A stretch of DNA of 30,874 nucleotides from a virus. The stretch lies in IMG/VR virus record IMGVR_UViG_3300020185_000171, positions 1 through 30,874 of that record; one strand, written 5' to 3'. Below, in pieces: positions 27,438 through 30,874 of the stretch (its first letter is position 1; each line of letters starts with the position of its first letter). A program made the translations under genes and the position numbers. Below the pieces are notes generated by a model, which was given only the letters and a program-made list of their open reading frames with translations, made no database searches and was not told the DNA's origin.

Positions 27438-27828
27438 TATCAATAAATTTAACGGAGTCAAAAAGACTTAAAACACCTTTCTTTGGGAAATCACAACGGT
27501 CTATAATAACTAGGTCAATCTGATTATTAGGAAAGGAGTCTTCAATAAATCCTTTAAAATTTAAAACAGTCTCTTTGTCAAGGTGTTTAAATAGAAAGGC
27601 AACATTCATATGGTCTAGAGAATCAAATTTGGTAGGTATTGTTCTAAATAACCTTTGTATGTAGAGTGAGATAATAGTATCGGATGGTTCAGCGTCGTTC
27701 GGATCACTTTTTAGCAGGCGGTTATAGATATCGTTATGTGAGATAACGAGATCATAATCTTTGTTTTTGGTGTGCTTATCAAATTCTTGTCTAGTTTTGC
27801 ACCAAATGCCTGCTATTCTAAGTGTCAT
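27430..27828 (-). CDS. Hypothetical protein
   Basis: 132 residues from an ATG at 27828 that overlaps the upstream stop by one base. Short strand-helix alternation (YDLVISHNDIYNRLLKS; HMNVAFLFKHLDKETVLNF; QIDLVIIDRCDFPKKGVLSL) could reflect a small alpha/beta fold, but no nucleotide-binding or catalytic signature is clear. Neighbours on both sides are also unknown. No membrane segment or signal peptide. Confidence 0.65.
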   Translation of the reverse strand: MTLRIAGIWCKTRQEFDKHTKNKDYDLVISHNDIYNRLLKSDPNDAEPSDTIISLYIQRLFRTIPTKFDSLDHMNVAFLFKHLDKETVLNFKGFIEDSFPNNQIDLVIIDRCDFPKKGVLSLFDSVKFIDND

Positions 27829-28151
27829 TATTTCTTTATCGATGCCTCAAGTCTTTTTATTTCTTGCTTTAGTTCTTTAATCTCGTTTTTAACCTCTTCA
27901 ACATCAACCAAGTTTGGATTTCCAATCTTCATATTAAATACTAATTCATATGGATCTAAATATGAACCAGTCTCCATACCAAGGTCGAGAGTTAAGTCTT
28001 CTAAAAACCTAACTGCAGTTTCTTTTGTTGGATCCTGATCGAAATCATACACAACTCTAGAAATATGTTCTTCTCCAGCACCATTAACGGAGTCGTCATA
28101 TACAATCTTAACGACCCCGTTATCTGCCGGTTCAATAGTAACCGTTATCAT
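27828..28151 (-). CDS. Small hypothetical protein with C-terminal coiled coil
   Basis: 107 residues from the ATG at 28151. The reading frame extends to an ATG at 28253, but that would overlap the upstream gene by 92 bases and add a Lys-rich stretch unlike the rest, so the internal start with its A-rich leader is preferred. The N-terminal 75 residues are acidic with beta character (TVTIEPADNGVVKIVYDDSV). The C-terminus (VKNEIKELKQEIKRLEASIK) is a clear heptad pattern, suggesting oligomerisation. Function unknown. Confidence 0.68.
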   Translation of the reverse strand: MITVTIEPADNGVVKIVYDDSVNGAGEEHISRVVYDFDQDPTKETAVRFLEDLTLDLGMETGSYLDPYELVFNMKIGNPNLVDVEEVKNEIKELKQEIKRLEASIKK

Positions 28152-28161
28152 ATTTTTCTTT

Positions 28162-28551
28162 TTATCTGTTTCTTCTAGAAGCTTCAGCCTCTTTTTGTAG
28201 TGATAGTCTCTTTTTCTTATCTTCACGATAAGTTTCTTTATTTTTAACAGCACCTATTGCCCATGCTTCTTCAAGCATATCAATCTCTTCTTGGTTATAA
28301 CCAGAAGCCTTCCAATTCTCTTTAGCGATAGCTAATCTTTCCTCTAAACCACTATGGTGTATAGTCTCTAAGTGATCAACCCATGCTTCATGTCTTTTTC
28401 TACCATCTTCGCGATTTTGCTCACGAATTTTAGTCTTTGTCTCTGAAAAAAAAGACATCTTAGAAATTGCTCGTAGAATTCCTCTCTGTCTTAGCATTTC
28501 TCTTCTCTGTCTCCTGTTTAGGAAATTTGGTTTTTGTGTTTTTTCGCTCAT
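28162..28551 (-). CDS. Small basic hypothetical protein
   Basis: 129 residues from an ATG at 28551 that overlaps the upstream stop by four bases (ATGA). Very rich in Arg, Lys and Glu, with an Arg-rich N-terminus (NRRQRREMLRQRG) and C-terminus (REDKKKRLSLQKEAEASRRN), and predicted to be largely helical. Such composition suits a nucleic-acid-binding or scaffold-type protein, but no domain is recognised. Confidence 0.65.
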   Translation of the reverse strand: MSEKTQKPNFLNRRQRREMLRQRGILRAISKMSFFSETKTKIREQNREDGRKRHEAWVDHLETIHHSGLEERLAIAKENWKASGYNQEEIDMLEEAWAIGAVKNKETYREDKKKRLSLQKEAEASRRNR

Positions 28552-29093
28552 TTTGTGTAATAATTAGTAATAAAACTTTGAATTTGAGACCTTAACTGGT
28601 CTTGTAGATTATTTATCTGATTTTCTATAAGCAATCCGATCTGTTCGTTTAAATCAGAATCTTCTAGATCCATTTGTTCTTTAAGCATCTCATATACTTG
28701 ATTTGATGGTATATTAACTAGAACTGGCATTTCGGCCTGGTTCTTAGTACTCATCTTCTTTAGCATCTCCATCATTACATTAATCTCAGGATCAGGTGCT
28801 GATTTACCATCAGTTATTCTACGTTCGGTTTTTTGTGATTTTTTTTCAGTAGAAGTCTTTTCAACTTCTCCTCCAATTCCACCGAATGTTTTTGAAATTT
28901 CTTTTGCATCCTCTTCGTCTTTAGCTGGAATAAGAACCTCATTCAATACTTTTGACCCTACTCTAGTTCCATCAGTAAAGTAAATCCATTCTTCACTCTC
29001 TTGTTTCTCAGCTAATTGGACTATTGTTCCGGCCTTTTCAGTTTTAGTCCAAACATAAATTTGATTTTCTGTTTTTACCTCGCTCATTGTCAT
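28548..29093 (-). CDS. Hypothetical protein with possible SH3-like N-terminus
   Basis: 181 residues from the ATG at 29093; a second ATG lies two codons downstream at 29087. An ATG at 29171 in the same frame would overlap the upstream gene by 44 bases and is less likely. Residues about 8-55 (NQIYVWTKTEKAGTIVQLAE; WIYFTDGTRVGSKVLNEVLI) look like a small beta barrel. A charged, probably disordered linker follows (residues 75-100), then a helical C-terminus (QVYEMLKEQMDLEDSDLNEQ, INNLQDQLRSQIQSFITNYY). No known family. It lies between the helicase and the tail genes; an assembly or chaperone role is only a guess. Confidence 0.65.
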   Translation of the reverse strand: MTMSEVKTENQIYVWTKTEKAGTIVQLAEKQESEEWIYFTDGTRVGSKVLNEVLIPAKDEEDAKEISKTFGGIGGEVEKTSTEKKSQKTERRITDGKSAPDPEINVMMEMLKKMSTKNQAEMPVLVNIPSNQVYEMLKEQMDLEDSDLNEQIGLLIENQINNLQDQLRSQIQSFITNYYTK

Positions 29094-29127
29094 TTTATTT
29101 TTAATCTTTATTAATGTTCTAATCAAT

Positions 29128-29331
29128 TTACCGAGTAGATTCAATACGGTTGCTCTCATATTCTTTCTCAATGAATTGTTTAATGAATTCAGAAGAATCT
29201 TCAGGTCCGATTATTGCATCGCTTTTAGCATATCTTCTAACCCAGTGTTTTGCGAACTCTTCATTTCCATCCTTTAATAGCTGCTCCTTGAGTCTATCAA
29301 GGTCAGGTAGCATTAGTTTATTAAATCCCAT
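29128..29331 (-). CDS. Small hypothetical protein
   Basis: 67 residues from an ATG at 29331 that overlaps the helicase stop by one base, so it is translationally coupled to it. Helical and charged throughout (LDRLKEQLLKDGNEEFAKHW; SEFIKQFIEKEYESNRIEST). No recognised domain. The close coupling is the main evidence that it is real. Confidence 0.6.
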   Translation of the reverse strand: MGFNKLMLPDLDRLKEQLLKDGNEEFAKHWVRRYAKSDAIIGPEDSSEFIKQFIEKEYESNRIESTR

Positions 29332-30874
29332 TATCTTATTGTTTTAACTCTTTCAGTGAATGTTGGTGGAAATAGTTCTGATTTATTTATCAGATTCATA
29401 AAACTACCATCTATAATATATGTAATTGCCCAATCTGTTTCGCTTCTTACACTTCTTCCAACTCCCTGCATGATAGTAATTCCAGTCTTCCAATCATACC
29501 AACCTGGCATTTTTTCCATCTTTGCCTTAATGAGAGGGTCTCTTAAGTTTGGGTATGGAACTTTAAAAAAGACTTGAAATCTACTGATATCGTCCTTTAA
29601 GTCAAGCCCTTCTAAAAGAGATGGGCCCATAAATACAGCATCTTCCTTTTGTTTAAATAGTTCTAATAGATCTCCTTTCTGTTTAGAATTCTCATAGTCC
29701 ATTAATCTAAACGTATGCTTGCTGTTGCTCTTAATATAATTTGTAAACTCATAGGATCCTGTATGGATTATTCCACGCTGTCCTTTGTGCTTACTAATGA
29801 TCTTGTCAAGTATTTCGACAACCTTCGGTAAACTCTTCTCTTTGTGTCGATATGATAACTTATGCTTGTTAACAAAGATAACAGGTGACTTCTCGTAATT
29901 AAAGGCATTGTCTAATCTGATAAACTTAGCACTTTTAATTCCCATCACCTTTGCATATTCTCTTGGTCCTCCAATTGTAGCGCTCATAAAGACTTTAAAT
30001 CCAGCTTGGGCATGGAGATACTTTTGAATCATAATCGCCTCTTCAGTACACATAAATTTAACCTCATCATTTCGCTGATCCCAAACCATTGATTCAATTC
30101 CAACCTCTCTTATTAATTTAGTGTAGTCCTCGATCTTACAATGAATGTCCTTGATTCTATCAAATCTTCCAAATGCCTTCTTCCAATTAGGAGTCATCGT
30201 CTTCTCATTGAATTGGCCAAACATCCGCTTAACAATATTTTCAGCAGCCGGTCTACTTGCAAGATATTGAACAAGTATTTTCTCCAATTCTTTTAGTTTT
30301 CCAAGAAGTTGATTACGATCCTGGACTCTAATTAGGTCCTGAACAATGTCGTTTAAATAGGCCTTACTTATTGAAGGCGCCTCTACTCCTGATTTAATTA
30401 AAAAGTTAGATTGAGCACTTAACAGGTCAGGAAGGAAATTATCTACCTGAGGAGAAAAATGATTTTGTACAATATCGTCAATCTTATGCGCTTCATCAAA
30501 AAATACAAAGTCTCTCTTTTTAAAAGGAATAGGACGTTCACCAGCCTCCATCTTTGGAGCAACATAGTTTCTTTGAATTAACCAGAATGCATAGTTAAGA
30601 ACTGTGATTGGTGAATCAATAGCCCTTCCTCTTAGTTGCAAATATTCACAAGTATTAGCGCAGTCAAGTTTTGCCATTGCCTGATCGTAGCCCATATTTC
30701 TCATTCGGCATTCTCCAAGAGAAAATGGAAGACCATTAACATGACAATTATAATTATCAATACCTTTAATTGAAGGCCATCTCAGTCTTAGTCTATTAAT
30801 ATCAGACTCATATTGATCCTGTAGTGAAATATCAGAAGTAATCAAATATCCCTTCTTTCCAAGCTCTTTTAGGA
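29331..30874 (-). CDS. XPD/DinG-like superfamily 2 helicase with Fe-S cysteines (N-terminus outside window)
   Basis: 514 residues are visible and the frame stays open to the right edge; a TTG at 30845 is an internal Leu (GYLITSDISLQDQY), not the start. The nucleotide-binding Walker A motif must lie outside the window. Counting from that Leu, cysteines at 34, 46, 62 and 66 have the four-Cys spacing of an iron-sulfur cluster as in XPD and DinG. FFDEAHKIDDI at about 115-125 is helicase motif II (DEAH). MSATIGG is motif III. MQGVGRSVRSE near the C-terminus is motif VI with the arginine finger. Such helicases unwind DNA 5' to 3' in repair or replication. It probably belongs to an earlier-expressed unit than the tail genes. 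Confidence 0.85.
   Translation of the reverse strand, partial: LKELGKKGYLITSDISLQDQYESDINRLRLRWPSIKGIDNYNCHVNGLPFSLGECRMRNMGYDQAMAKLDCANTCEYLQLRGRAIDSPITVLNYAFWLIQRNYVAPKMEAGERPIPFKKRDFVFFDEAHKIDDIVQNHFSPQVDNFLPDLLSAQSNFLIKSGVEAPSISKAYLNDIVQDLIRVQDRNQLLGKLKELEKILVQYLASRPAAENIVKRMFGQFNEKTMTPNWKKAFGRFDRIKDIHCKIEDYTKLIREVGIESMVWDQRNDEVKFMCTEEAIMIQKYLHAQAGFKVFMSATIGGPREYAKVMGIKSAKFIRLDNAFNYEKSPVIFVNKHKLSYRHKEKSLPKVVEILDKIISKHKGQRGIIHTGSYEFTNYIKSNSKHTFRLMDYENSKQKGDLLELFKQKEDAVFMGPSLLEGLDLKDDISRFQVFFKVPYPNLRDPLIKAKMEKMPGWYDWKTGITIMQGVGRSVRSETDWAITYIIDGSFMNLINKSELFPPTFTERVKTIR

Noticed and set aside
1-30874. tRNA genes, CRISPR arrays, insertion sequences or attachment sites
   Set aside because: No cloverleaf-like sequence, regular spaced repeats, transposase or terminal repeats were seen, and the gaps are too short to hold most of them.

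Overview
The window is a 30.9 kb piece of the late, virion-building region of a large tailed phage with a contractile (myovirus) tail. Every credible gene lies on the minus strand, so transcription runs from the right edge to the left. Genes are packed almost end to end: many starts overlap or touch the upstream stop, and no gap exceeds about 60 bases. The DNA is AT-rich, the start codons have A/T-rich leaders with no Shine-Dalgarno sequence, and stops are almost all TAA. This suggests a phage of a Bacteroidota (flavobacteria-like) host, but that is inference from leader style only; no taxonomic search was possible.

Layout, in transcription order (right to left). (1) 30874-29331: the C-terminal part of an XPD/DinG-like iron-sulfur helicase, cut by the window edge. 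(2) 29331-26832: six small genes of unknown function, several rich in charged residues. (3) 26789-19415: central tail and baseplate genes. These are a tail/baseplate structural protein, a LysM (gp53-like) protein, a gp27/gpD-like hub, a tail protein ending in a triple 16-residue repeat, a gpV/gp5-like spike with an HxH tip, and two unrecognised proteins, one of them proline-rich. (4) 19376-18108: a protein with four S1 RNA-binding domains, apparently its own transcription unit. (5) 18050-4423: an amidoligase-like enzyme fused to a predicted beta-helix, an unrecognised structural protein, a gp25-like wedge protein, a gp6/gpJ-like wedge protein, a 90-aa protein, a 917-aa protein with a gpI-like motif and PKD-like domains, a short fibre-like protein, and two large probable fibre or peripheral baseplate proteins. 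(6) 4367 to beyond position 1: a very large cysteine-containing adhesin or fibre protein with a Calx-beta-like domain, open at the left edge.

The octamer GATATATA (minus strand) sits 27-40 bases upstream of the start codon in four of the longest gaps between genes: before the 606-aa structural gene, the S1 gene, the amidoligase gene and the giant fibre gene. It is a candidate late promoter that would split the region into four transcription units. The most unusual cargo is the S1 protein and the amidoligase/beta-helix fusion, side by side in the middle of an otherwise ordinary baseplate gene order. One could act on translation of late mRNAs and the other could modify a peptide or virion protein, but both roles are inferred.
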